24,461 nt of DNA from Negativicoccus succinicivorans (GCF_018372215.1 NZ_JAHAJN010000013.1:1-24461), one strand, 5' to 3'. Shown: positions 16,357 to 23,696, numbered from the stretch's first letter. The notes: a model not told the origin generated them from the sequence alone. A program made the numbers and translations.

Positions 16357-16413
16357 CTACGGCCTCAATGTTCCGGTAAATTCCAATTCCTCTTTTGTTA
16401 TTTCAATCGACAT
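16357..16413 (-). other. Eighteen-codon open frame overlapping the recombinase stop
   Basis: MSIEITKEELEFTGTLRP then TAG, with GGAGA five bases before the ATG, nested over the last codons of the recombinase gene. The residue pattern looks like the start of a real protein, so it may be a truncated gene at the element edge or a coupling peptide for the membrane protein that follows. No family is recognised. Confidence 0.25.
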
Positions 16414-18097
16414 GATCTCCATCAGTACGACGAGACAATAACGCCACCGTTTCGACATTGTCTTTATTGTCCAAACTAAAGTCAATGTCATAATCTATGA
16501 GCGGAAGCTTGAAAACAACCGATTTTATCCAAGTGCTTTTTTCTGTTTTTTCATCATAAATTTGAATTTCTTCTATCAATTCATTAAGTAATCTCTTTTT
16601 GTCGATATCTGAAAGGACTGTATAAAGGCTATTAAAATTAACAAGTATTTTATAAATATTATCAGAAGTTATTTTTTCTTCAAGGATCGCCTCTTTCCTT
16701 TTTCTGCTATCATTTAACTGCATTTCTGCATATTCTAACTGATCATATATTGCATCAAGTCTGAGATTTAAATCAGTATATTTTCTATCATAATGTTTAT
16801 CTTCAAAATTTAAAGAGTCTATTTGATTAATTAGTGATGCTTTTGTACCTGTTAATTGCCTAATCTTCGCTAAGTGTTTATTAATAACTTCGTCAATTTC
16901 TTTTGTATCTATTTGAATATTGATTTTTTCTTCAATTTTTTTGGCAAAAGTAGGATTGCTAACTATTTGAGTAATTATTGTTTCTACTTCTTTTTCAATT
17001 AATTCAGCCCTAATTTGTTTATTAAAAGTACATTTATGTCCATTCATCATTTGTCGATGTTTACATCCGTAATAGTAATAATCTTTGTAATGCTCTCCTT
17101 CTTTGTTTTTATTACGTTTACGGCTTTTATTTCCATATAAACCAGCACTACAATATGGGCATTTTATTAGATTTGATAAGATATGAACTCTCTCATCTTT
17201 TTCTCTATTTATCTTCTCATACTTTTTAGCTTGAGATTTTCTTTTTTCCTGAACTGTATTCCATAACTCATCGTCAATTAAAGGTTCATGATTTCCTTGA
17301 GCTATAATATAATGATCAGATTTTTCTAATTTAATTTTACCAGTATTTTTATCTTTATTCGTTTTTCTTCTTCCATATGTAATTTTCCCATTATATACGG
17401 GATTATCCAATATTTGTCTTATTAAACTAGCTGAAAAATATGGATTCTTGCCATTTTGTCTTATAGGTTTATTAATACCTAAAGAAACTAAATACTTAGA
17501 TACTCCATTGGCTCCCATATCTGAATTAGCATATAAATCAAAAATCATCCTTACTGCTTTAGCTTCATCTTCATTAACAACTAATTCTCCATTATCTAAT
17601 GAATAGCCAATTGGAGCAAAACCACCATTCCATTTACCTTCTCTAGCCTTTTGTTTTCGACCTTCCATAGTTTGAGAAAGTATATTTTCACGTTCCATTT
17701 CTGCTACTGCTGAAAGAATTGTTATAACAAGTTTTCCAGAATCTTTAGAGCTGTCTAAACTATCATCAACACAAATTAGATTTACATTATGATTTTCCAT
17801 GATTTGTAATGACTGCAATACATCCGCTGCATTTCTTCCAAATCTTGATAATTTAAAAACCATTACATAATCAACTTTATCTTTTTCAGCTTCTATATCA
17901 TTAAGCATAGCTATGAATTCATTTCTACCTGAAATAGATGTTCCTGATTTTCCAGCATCTTTATAGGTTTTTATTGTTTCTATATCATAAGCTTTTGCAT
18001 ACTGTTTTATTCTTTCTTCCTGAGCATCAAGTGAGTAACCATCAATCTGCATAGATGTTGACACTCTTGTATATACATACGCTTTTTTCTTTTTCAT
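16403..18097 (-). CDS. Large serine recombinase (site-specific integrase/excisionase)
   Basis: Cuts and rejoins DNA at attachment sites, moving a mobile element in or out of the chromosome. Of the 564 residues, 1-150 are the resolvase catalytic domain: YTRVSTSMQ with the nucleophile S13, then KLSRFGRNA (82-90) and the AVAEMERENI segment (130-139). The recombinase domain follows (GFAPIGYSL, NPVYNGKITYGRR). A zinc ribbon uses C313, C316, C345 and C356. Residues ~395-475 form the coiled coil typical of this class. The end, NVETVALLSRR, is the family C-terminal signature. The start at 18097 follows AGGTGG. The gene body is AT-rich, but the last ~100 bases look more like the moderate-GC host side. 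It lies at the left border of the AT-rich block, as expected of the integrase of an inserted element. Confidence 0.93.
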   Translation of the reverse strand: MKKKKAYVYTRVSTSMQIDGYSLDAQEERIKQYAKAYDIETIKTYKDAGKSGTSISGRNEFIAMLNDIEAEKDKVDYVMVFKLSRFGRNAADVLQSLQIMENHNVNLICVDDSLDSSKDSGKLVITILSAVAEMERENILSQTMEGRKQKAREGKWNGGFAPIGYSLDNGELVVNEDEAKAVRMIFDLYANSDMGANGVSKYLVSLGINKPIRQNGKNPYFSASLIRQILDNPVYNGKITYGRRKTNKDKNTGKIKLEKSDHYIIAQGNHEPLIDDELWNTVQEKRKSQAKKYEKINREKDERVHILSNLIKCPYCSAGLYGNKSRKRNKNKEGEHYKDYYYYGCKHRQMMNGHKCTFNKQIRAELIEKEVETIITQIVSNPTFAKKIEEKINIQIDTKEIDEVINKHLAKIRQLTGTKASLINQIDSLNFEDKHYDRKYTDLNLRLDAIYDQLEYAEMQLNDSRKRKEAILEEKITSDNIYKILVNFNSLYTVLSDIDKKRLLNELIEEIQIYDEKTEKSTWIKSVVFKLPLIDYDIDFSLDNKDNVETVALLSRRTDGDHVD

Positions 18098-18145
18098 TTT
18101 TCCACCTTTAGTTTGGACATATTTTCACGTTATAGTTATACCTAC

Positions 18146-18175
18146 ATTTTACATAAGTCTTAATATAAAAGTCAA
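18146..18175 (-). promoter_or_regulatory. Likely promoter of the serine recombinase gene
   Basis: On the minus strand, TTGACT (18170-18175), 18 bases, then TAAAAT (18146-18151), with the recombinase ATG 49 bases beyond. It lies between the 54-residue gene and the recombinase, so the recombinase can be expressed separately. Confidence 0.6.
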
Positions 18176-18184
18176 TGCAGTAGC

Positions 18185-18349
18185 CTAATCCGAAGAATTA
18201 ATATTATCCTCATTTTTATTTTTTTCTGAAAGTCTTGGCGGTACTTCCAATTTTTCAAAGTCTATTTGATCTACATACTTTTCTATTAATTCTTGAAGAA
18301 GCACAGCCAAAGAATCTAATTGATTATTTTTATTTGACATATTATCCAA
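18185..18349 (-). CDS. Small hypothetical protein upstream of the serine recombinase, 54 residues
   Basis: The frame reads (M)DNMSNKNNQLDSLAVLLQ, then ELIEKYVDQIDFEKLEVPP and a polar tail ending INSSD. I start it at the TTG (18347-18349) because CGGAGGA lies seven bases before it; the in-frame ATG at 18340 is too far from that signal. The first half is probably amphipathic helix. It precedes the recombinase gene by 87 bases on the same strand, so it may be a recombination directionality factor or another element accessory protein. No family is recognised. Confidence 0.5.
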   Translation of the reverse strand: MDNMSNKNNQLDSLAVLLQELIEKYVDQIDFEKLEVPPRLSEKNKNEDNINSSD

Positions 18350-18459
18350 GTTGAAATCCTCCGATATTTTAATTTCAACTTGTATATGTCAGAAATTTTT
18401 TTAGAACTTACCTAATAATCTAATTTACAAAAAATACTATTAATTTATTTACTCACAAA

Positions 18460-18502
18460 AAATCTGTTTATACGCTCCATTTATGGACGTATAAACAGAT
18501 TT
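18460..18502. repeat. Long inverted repeat (hairpin)
   Basis: AAATCTGTTTATACG pairs perfectly with CGTATAAACAGATTT. Inside, TCCAT-TT-ATGGA continues the stem with a single unpaired C at 18475, so almost all of the 43 bases can pair. No T-run follows on either strand, so a simple terminator is less likely than a structural or protein-binding site. Confidence 0.75.
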
Positions 18503-18743
18503 AGGGTATTTACCAAGGATAAGTTTTTAAACTCTTTTGTTATTAAGAACCTTTTCTGACAAATTATAAATAGAAGATTGATGGTATGGAGAAAATAAAA
18601 AAGATAAGTGATCAAAAATGAGGAAACAAAGAGAGGAAGTCGCAAAATATGAAGTAAGAAAAAAATAAAAAAGATTTATAGAGCAAAAATTTTAAGTATG
18701 TAAAAAAATGTATAGTGTAGGAATTCACTTACAAAAGCATTAA

Positions 18744-18798
18744 ATAGCAAGCCAAGCTATCAATCTAAAAATGTGTACTTTAGAGCAAGCCAAGCTCT
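18744..18798. repeat. Two tandem hairpins with identical loops and covarying stems
   Basis: ATAGC-AAGCCAA-GCTAT (18744-18760) and AGAGC-AAGCCAA-GCTCT (18782-18798), 38 bases apart. The loop is unchanged, and where the stems differ both arms differ together. Each hairpin is followed about ten bases later by AAAATGTGT. Confidence 0.7.
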
Positions 18799-18962
18799 TT
18801 AAAAAATGTGTTTTGTCTTAGATTGGACAACTTAGAAGCTTCTACGGACTCGGTAGTATAAAAAGCTTAGTCTTAACAATTAGAGTAACAAATAAGGCTC
18901 TAGAATCGTTTTTAAGAGCTTTAATTTTAAAAAGATAGTTATATATTTGAAAGGAGCATTCT

Positions 18963-19943
18963 ATGTCTTTTAATATCACAAACAAAGCTTTTAACAAAGA
19001 ATTTGGAATAATAGATGAAGAAAAGAAAAAAACTAAAAAATGGGATAAAAGAAAGCAAAAAAACATTTTAAAAAATCAGATTTATGATAGATTAACAAGA
19101 ATGTTAAATGATGGTATGAGTACATCAAGAAATGACGATAAAAATGATTTATCAACTACAACAATAAATAAAATTTATAGCGTTACAACTTATAAGACAT
19201 ACAAAAAACAATGTTATAAATTTGCAGAATTTTTGAAAGAAAATTATCCTGAAATAAAGAAAATGCAACAAGTTAAAACAGAACACGTAAATGAATATCT
19301 GAAAAACTTAACAAATCAAGACTTATCTGCTTACTCAATTAGCACATCTAAATCAGCTATAGCAAAGGTTTTAAGAACATCATCTACAAACTTTATAGCG
19401 ACAGCTCCAAGGACAAGAAAATCAATTAAAAGAAGTCGATATGAAGCTAAAAGAGATAAACACATATCAGAAGAGCTAGAAAGAAAATTTTCTAAAATAA
19501 CAAGCTCTACAGGATTAAGAAAAAAAGAAATGGAAGCTGTAAGAGGGGTTGATTTAAAAGAAATCAACGGAAAATATTATGTAAAAGTTAGACAAGGAAA
19601 AGGTGGAAAAAAACGCTTAGCTTTAATCATGGGCAAAGATAAAGAAGAAACAGATGAAATAATAAATATTTTTAAAGAAGCTGGAGAGCTTAAAATAGCA
19701 CCAAAATTACCTTCTCATTATGACAACCACCACTACAGAGCAGTATACGCCAAGAGAATTTATAATCATTATGCAAGACCAATAGATGAAATACCTGGTG
19801 GTTTAATTTCAGAAGGAGGAGAAAGATACATCATGAGAAATGATAGAGCTGGAGAAATATTAGATCGAAAAGCTATGTTAATAACCAGCAAATACTTAGG
19901 ACATAATCGTATTGATGTAATCGCTCAATCTTATCTGTACTAA
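18963..19943 (+). CDS. Tyrosine recombinase (phage integrase family)
   Basis: A site-specific recombinase of 326 residues. The basic N-terminal ~60 residues are followed by a SAM-like core-binding domain (TTYKTYKKQCYKFAEFLKE, 75-93). Catalytic residues are R186 (TGLRKKE), a lysine in the GKGGKKR beta-hairpin (212-218), H256-x-x-R259 (HHYRAVYAK), H314 (YLGHNRIDVI) and the nucleophile Y324 near the end. The spacing between the HxxR box and the final histidine is longer than in XerC/D, with an insertion (GGLISEGGERYIMRNDRAGE). The ATG at 18963 follows AAAGGAG. Its upstream region is rich in inverted repeats that may be its binding sites. It could act as integrase, inverter or dimer resolver of an element. 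It looks intact and is AT-rich throughout. Confidence 0.88.
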   Translation: MSFNITNKAFNKEFGIIDEEKKKTKKWDKRKQKNILKNQIYDRLTRMLNDGMSTSRNDDKNDLSTTTINKIYSVTTYKTYKKQCYKFAEFLKENYPEIKKMQQVKTEHVNEYLKNLTNQDLSAYSISTSKSAIAKVLRTSSTNFIATAPRTRKSIKRSRYEAKRDKHISEELERKFSKITSSTGLRKKEMEAVRGVDLKEINGKYYVKVRQGKGGKKRLALIMGKDKEETDEIINIFKEAGELKIAPKLPSHYDNHHYRAVYAKRIYNHYARPIDEIPGGLISEGGERYIMRNDRAGEILDRKAMLITSKYLGHNRIDVIAQSYLY

Positions 19944-20415
19944 AATAAATAGATGTAGATATAAAATCTAGGTTTGGAGAAATTGATTTAAAGCTAGTTA
20001 TTTTCTTATGATATACAACATCCACTGAATAAATTTTAAAAAATTGAAACTGAAATAAAGATCTTACATCATGAAGTATAAAAATGTAAAAAAACTGAAT
20101 AAAACCAATTTACAGAGAAGTATTATATCGAACTTTCTATTTATAAAATAGCTACTAATGAAATTTTAGAAATCTATAAAATATTACCAAACATAAAAGA
20201 AATATTAATCAGACTCGATAAGTTGCAATAAAAAAGAATACCCTTATGCAAGAGCATTCTTTGAATAAAGAAGAATTTTCTGACCTTTTTCAGTATAGGA
20301 AAAACTATGAAAATCACTTATGGGAAGGAAGTGGAGAGATAAAATGCTATAAGCAGATAAACTTATATCTTTTTAAGATTATTTACAAAATTTTACTCTA
20401 AGCTTATTATATTAC
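19944..20415. other. AT-rich region with probable gene debris
   Basis: No well-supported gene. One plus-strand frame is open for about 40 codons without a start and ends at 20229-20231 (...IYKILPNIKEILIRLDKLQ), which looks like the tail of a lost gene. A weak hairpin (AAAGAAT 20233-20239 with ATTCTTT 20256-20262) follows it. A 51-codon frame at 20246-20401 is listed separately. Confidence 0.4.
20246..20401 (+). CDS. Doubtful short open frame, 51 residues
   Basis: ATG at 20246, reading MQEHSLNKEEFSDLFQYRKN, then YENHLWEGSGEIKCYKQ and a hydrophobic end. The N-terminal part has a protein-like composition, but no ribosome binding site is visible and the start overlaps a weak hairpin. It may be a remnant of an element gene. 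Confidence 0.25.
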   Translation: MQEHSLNKEEFSDLFQYRKNYENHLWEGSGEIKCYKQINLYLFKIIYKILL

Positions 20416-20745
20416 TTAAGGAGATCCTACTAGATGACCTACGAACATTGTTATAGGAAGTAATAAAATCAAAAGGATATTTAATGCCATAAACAACTTA
20501 TCCTTTTCCTTTACCCCATATACTAAACCTATTAGTCCAATAATTGGCAGAAAAACATTAATGTGAAATTTATAATAATCTTTATGAATTTCATGAGCAT
20601 CTATATAATTACTTGATTTGATTTTTATTTCACATCCACCATTAAATTTACAAACAACTTCATAAATACCATCACTGGAAAAATTTAATGGATATTCAAC
20701 ATTTTCATCATGATTTATAACTCCAATATATGCCAATTTATCCAT
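20416..20745 (-). CDS. Hypothetical membrane protein, 109 residues
   Basis: Family not recognised. Residues 1-65 are soluble and beta-rich (YPLNFSSDGIYEVVCKFNGG, then EIKIKSSNYIDAHEIHKDYY). The C-terminal part has two membrane helices (VFLPIIGLIGLVYGV and LFMALNILLILLLPITMFVGHL) around a basic loop, KEKDK. The start at 20745 follows GGTGG and lies two bases after the stop of the next membrane gene upstream, so the two are one operon and probably work together. An immunity or small-transporter role is possible, but nothing in the sequence proves it. Confidence 0.6.
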   Translation of the reverse strand: MDKLAYIGVINHDENVEYPLNFSSDGIYEVVCKFNGGCEIKIKSSNYIDAHEIHKDYYKFHINVFLPIIGLIGLVYGVKEKDKLFMALNILLILLLPITMFVGHLVGSP

Positions 20746-20747
20746 TA

Positions 20748-21281
20748 TTATCCACCATAAAATTTACTACTATATCTTTTAAGAGACATTTTAAAAATAA
20801 AGAAGGTTAACAAAAACAAAAATGTTCTTGATAGTAGTAGTTTTATATAATCATGTTGTAGTAAACTTAAAACTTTTATAGTCATCGGAAATGTAATATA
20901 TCCACTATTAACTACTAAAAGTACCATTAATAAAATGTAATAGTTTATATAAGTAAACAAATCCTTTTTTAATAGTAATAAAATAGATAGAACTATATAA
21001 CTTGCAGATAGAATTTCTAAAATTGTTAATACATTAAACTTAATACTAATTAAATACACTTCACCTGTTATAAAATAATTAATTCCTTGAAAAAAAATTT
21101 GTCCCAAAATATAAAATATTAATTCAGTCCCCAAAATAATATAAAATATCTTTCTAATATTCTTTTTCTCGTTAATTGAATATATTACCATATAGTCTTT
21201 CTGTATACATATAAACTTTTCATTTATTACATTTAATACAAAAATAGGCACCAAGAATATTAAAAATACTTGATGAGTCAA
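20748..21281 (-). CDS. Multi-pass membrane protein, probably N-terminally truncated
   Basis: About 177 residues with five or six hydrophobic helices (for example HQVFLIFLVPIFVLNVI, FYIILGTELIFYILGQIFF and YINYYILLMVLLVVNSGYI), like the membrane half of an ABC-2-type permease, though no motif proves this. The only start is a TTG at 21281 without a ribosome binding site. The frame stays open upstream to 21302, reading NSLFRLLTHQVF, and there meets the interrupted antirestriction gene. I infer that a deletion removed the gene's own 5' end and fused the remainder to that locus. It is followed two bases later by the 109-residue membrane gene. Confidence 0.5.
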   Translation of the reverse strand: MTHQVFLIFLVPIFVLNVINEKFICIQKDYMVIYSINEKKNIRKIFYIILGTELIFYILGQIFFQGINYFITGEVYLISIKFNVLTILEILSASYIVLSILLLLKKDLFTYINYYILLMVLLVVNSGYITFPMTIKVLSLLQHDYIKLLLSRTFLFLLTFFIFKMSLKRYSSKFYGG

Positions 21282-21778
21282 AAGACGAAATAAGGAGTTA
21301 CTCTAGCACTTTTATTGTTTTTTATTACTTCCATTGCATATTCTTCTCCATCTAGTTCATCTAATTCTTTAGTTGCTACTGCCATTTTCTCAGTTTAATA
21401 TAGATCCTTGCCTAGCTTATCAAAATCGCTGAAGTTATTTATAAGGCTATAGCAATGCAAGTTGAAACTTAGGCTTACTAAATCTGCCATTGTATTAGGT
21501 TCTTCTGTAAAGGTCGCAGCACAAAACTTTTCTATTTCCCTTGGACTGAACCCATCAAATCTTTTCATTAAATAGTTTAGTTCATCTATATTTACATTTT
21601 TATCAGCCAGTATATTTGAAAATCTTTCATCCCTACTGCCTTCTATATAACAGTTTGACCTTGTACTCATTTCTATTCCTAATTCATTGCATACCTCTTG
21701 TAGTTTATCTTCCTCCATTGGAATCCATATGGTTTTTCTTTTATCATCATCCCTTGATTTTTTAATAGTTATATTCAA
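21278..21778 (-). pseudogene. ArdA-like antirestriction gene, interrupted by a stop codon and truncated
   Basis: The minus-strand frame starts at a TTG (21776-21778) seven bases after GGAGG. It reads MNITIKKSRDDDKRKTIWIP, then a body with ELNYLMKRFDGFSPREIEK and NLHCYSLINNFSDFDKLGK, stopping after DLY at residue 127. In the same frame, right after that TAA, it goes on TEKMAVATKELDELDGEEYA and EVIKNNKSARVTPY, the continuation I recall from longer antirestriction proteins of clostridial conjugative elements. It then ends in FVF-stop at 21278, inside the truncated membrane gene. The gene thus has a nonsense codon and lacks its C-terminal half. ArdA proteins mimic DNA and block type I enzymes. 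The family call rests on memory of the sequence, not on a search. Confidence 0.6.
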
Positions 21779-21793
21779 TCTTTTTCCTCCATT

Positions 21794-22483
21794 CTATTTA
21801 TTAATTAAAAATAACTCTGTCCCGTATCTATTGATTAAGGCAGAGTTAATTATTGATTTAAATATATAGTCATCTATTAATTCCCTATCTGCTAGCTCAT
21901 TGATTCTTATACACTCCTTTCCAGTTGATAGGGTCTTTGCAGTTTGGTATAAGGCATAGCCATTGGTATCTATATCCCGAAGACATATTTGTTTTAAGCC
22001 AAACTTAACATTTAAAATATGATTTTCAGAAACCTTCCATAGATTTTCATCGGCAGTAAGTAAAAATAGGATAGCAATAAATCTTGGGGATATATCATGA
22101 ATATCTAGATCTTGGTTTCGAAGAAAATTATAGAATCTTTCTTTGTGGTTATGATTTAAAAAGATTTCCCCCTTGAAATTATTTGCTAGACTTTCTAATC
22201 TTTCCTTTAAATAATAATTATTTATCTTTCCAAAGCACTCTCTGACTAGATCCTTATATCTACATCTATCCACATTGATTTTGAAGTTTGAACCAATGTG
22301 TCCACACTCCTTACAATCATCATCAACATTAATCACACCAATCTTGCAATCTCCATCACCCCCTTGGCAATTAAAATAATTATTGATGATTATTCCATTT
22401 CCTCTTGGCTGGAAATTTGGAACCATAACCATCAATTGCTCTATTCCTTCCAAGGATGTACCATACATAAATAATTTTGACAT
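21794..22483 (-). CDS. Conserved mobile-element hypothetical protein (possible DUF6075-like C-terminal half)
   Basis: A 229-residue protein. I place the start at the ATG at 22483 (AAAGGATTGGGA upstream) because the ATG at 22516 abuts the T-run of a terminator. The N-terminal ~95 residues have a distinctive NNYFNCQGGDGDCKIGVINV stretch and further cysteines (DCKECGH, DRCRYK) that could bind metal. The C-terminal half (FLNHNHKERFYNFL, FIAILFLLTADENLW, DTNGYALYQTAKTLSTG) resembles the DUF6075 proteins found next to antirestriction genes on clostridial elements. That match is from memory. It sits 15 bases upstream of the antirestriction pseudogene, in the same operon. The role is unknown. Confidence 0.55.
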   Translation of the reverse strand: MSKLFMYGTSLEGIEQLMVMVPNFQPRGNGIIINNYFNCQGGDGDCKIGVINVDDDCKECGHIGSNFKINVDRCRYKDLVRECFGKINNYYLKERLESLANNFKGEIFLNHNHKERFYNFLRNQDLDIHDISPRFIAILFLLTADENLWKVSENHILNVKFGLKQICLRDIDTNGYALYQTAKTLSTGKECIRINELADRELIDDYIFKSIINSALINRYGTELFLINK

Positions 22484-22516
22484 TGTTCCCAATCCTTTCT
22501 TTCTATTTTTAAGCAT

Positions 22517-22561
22517 AAAAAAATGACGAAGTTTATTGGTCTTTAGTTGACCTAAACTTCG
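22517..22561 (-). terminator. Rho-independent terminator upstream of the element hypothetical gene
   Basis: On the minus strand, CGAAGTTTA and TAAACTTCG pair, with an inner GGTC/GACC stem, followed by TCA and seven T. It would end transcription from the erm side, or act as an attenuator in front of the hypothetical gene that starts 34 bases on. Confidence 0.8.
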
Positions 22562-22597
22562 CCACCATATTCTCGATATTTAATCTTGATTTATATA

Positions 22598-22642
22598 CAA
22601 ATAGATGTATTAGAATATCAGATATTCTAATACATCTATTTG
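22598..22642. repeat. 45-base palindrome (22-base perfect arms, one-base centre)
   Basis: CAAATAGATGTATTAGAATATC at 22598-22619 is the exact reverse complement of 22621-22642, with a single A between. There is no T-run after it and no gene inside it. Such exact, loop-less symmetry is unusual for a terminator. Confidence 0.85.
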
Positions 22643-22862
22643 CTACATTTCAAATTCCTTTAAATATTATTTCTTCATTAATTAGTTGCACATATACCTA
22701 CTATATCAATAAATTTTGAGTTATCATTGACTATATTAGTTGCTATTATCAGAATAGTCGTCGATAACTATATTTTCGTGCAAATATGCAAATAAGTAAA
22801 ATGATAGTTATGTTATATCATAATAATTGAAAATAATAGAATGCATTTTTCAATGTAATAAG

Positions 22863-22897
22863 ATTAAGCGTTCTCTTAAAGTTAGAGAACGCTTAAT
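22863..22897. terminator. Hairpin terminator after erm
   Basis: ATTAAGCGTTCTCT and AGAGAACGCTTAAT pair perfectly around a seven-base loop, beginning 10 bases after the erm stop. The T-run is stronger on the plus strand; on the minus strand only CTTATT follows. Confidence 0.7.
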
Positions 22898-22907
22898 TAT
22901 TTTTAAT

Positions 22908-23639
22908 TTATTGAAATAATTTGTAACTATTGAAAACAGACAAAAATTGTTCATTGGATAATTTATCAAGATCAGTAACATTCGCATGCTTCAGCACCTG
23001 TCTTAATTGATTTTTAGTAAAAAGAACATGATATTCCCTGTTTACCCATTTATAAACGAAAAATCTATACTTTTTGTAGTCCTTCTTTAAAATAAATGGT
23101 TTATGCCTTTCAAGTACAATCAATACAGAATCTACATTAGGCTTAGGGTGAAAATATGCTCGTGGCACTTTTTTAAGAATTTTTATATCCATTTCCACCA
23201 TTAACAGCAAACCTAAAGCTCGTTGGGTATTTTGCAACCTTTTAGCAAATCCCCTCTCTACAATAAGGTAGCTATATTTCGCTTGACTATCAAAAGCAAT
23301 CTTTTTTACAATATCAGTACTAATATTGTAGGGAATATTACCAAATATTTTATAGTCTGTATTTTTAGGAAAGCTAAACTTCAAAATATCCTCATGAATA
23401 ACTTTTATATTCTGAAAAGGTTCAACTGCTTTTTTCGTGGCATGACATAAACCTTCATCAATCTCTATAGCATTCACCCGTTGACTCATTTCCACAAGTT
23501 CCTTGGTAAAATGTCCTTTTCCTGACCCAATTTCTATTATTTTATCTTGTTTATTGATATTCGTATATTTTAATATTTCCTTTACATGCTTTTTAGATGT
23601 AATGAAATTTTGCGTATTTTTCGGGTTTTTCTGTTTCAT
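22908..23639 (-). CDS. erm(A): 23S rRNA adenine-N6 dimethyltransferase, Erm(A) class (erm(TR)-like): macrolide-lincosamide-streptogramin B resistance
   Basis: Dimethylates the macrolide-site adenine of 23S rRNA (A2058, E. coli numbering), lowering binding of macrolides, lincosamides and streptogramin B. The 243 residues match the class in length and order: NTQNFITSKKHVKEIL, the SAM-binding motif IEIGSGKGHFT (35-45), an acidic motif II (IEID, 58-61), the catalytic NIPY (101-104), and the C-terminal KWVNREYHVLFTKNQ and FNSYKLF. From memory it is closest to the streptococcal erm(TR) subclass of erm(A), rather than Erm(B) or Erm(C). The ATG follows AAGGAGAAGG. The upstream leader has both regulatory peptides, so expression should be inducible by erythromycin. 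The gene is AT-rich like the rest of the right block. It appears intact. Confidence 0.95.
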   Translation of the reverse strand: MKQKNPKNTQNFITSKKHVKEILKYTNINKQDKIIEIGSGKGHFTKELVEMSQRVNAIEIDEGLCHATKKAVEPFQNIKVIHEDILKFSFPKNTDYKIFGNIPYNISTDIVKKIAFDSQAKYSYLIVERGFAKRLQNTQRALGLLLMVEMDIKILKKVPRAYFHPKPNVDSVLIVLERHKPFILKKDYKKYRFFVYKWVNREYHVLFTKNQLRQVLKHANVTDLDKLSNEQFLSVFNSYKLFQ

Positions 23640-23657
23640 TATAACCTTCTCCTTGCC

Positions 23658-23694
23658 GGTTATAATGAACTAATCTTAAGAGCTCATTATAACC
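23658..23694 (-). promoter_or_regulatory. Translational attenuator hairpin in front of erm
   Basis: GGTTATAATGA (23658-23668) pairs perfectly with TCATTATAACC (23684-23694), just upstream of the erm ribosome binding site (about 23645-23652). The second leader peptide ends three bases upstream. In the known erm mechanism, drug-stalled ribosomes on the leaders re-fold this region and free the erm start. Confidence 0.75.
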
Positions 23695-23696
23695 AA

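Larger units (their letters stand above)
18350..18962. other. AT-rich, repeat-bearing intergenic region upstream of the tyrosine recombinase
   Basis: About 610 bases with no convincing gene. It contains a long hairpin (18460-18502), two matching hairpins with the same loop (18744-18798), a palindrome AGAAGCTTCT near 18835, and CTAC-GGACTCG-GTAG (near 18842). The tyrosine recombinase ribosome binding site (AAAGGAG) is at the right end. The structure density fits a recombination or replication site. Confidence 0.55.
22484..22862. other. Intergenic region between the erm gene and the element hypothetical gene
   Basis: No gene. It holds a terminator or attenuator (22517-22561) and a 45-base palindrome (22598-22642). 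The stretch 22643-22862 is plain AT-rich DNA in which I see no further structure apart from a short ATAGT/ACTAT inverted pair near 22760. Confidence 0.5.

Noticed and set aside
22643..22862. Possible small gene between erm and the palindrome
   Set aside because: The only ribosome-binding-site-like sequence leads to an ATG followed at once by a stop codon; other frames are broken.
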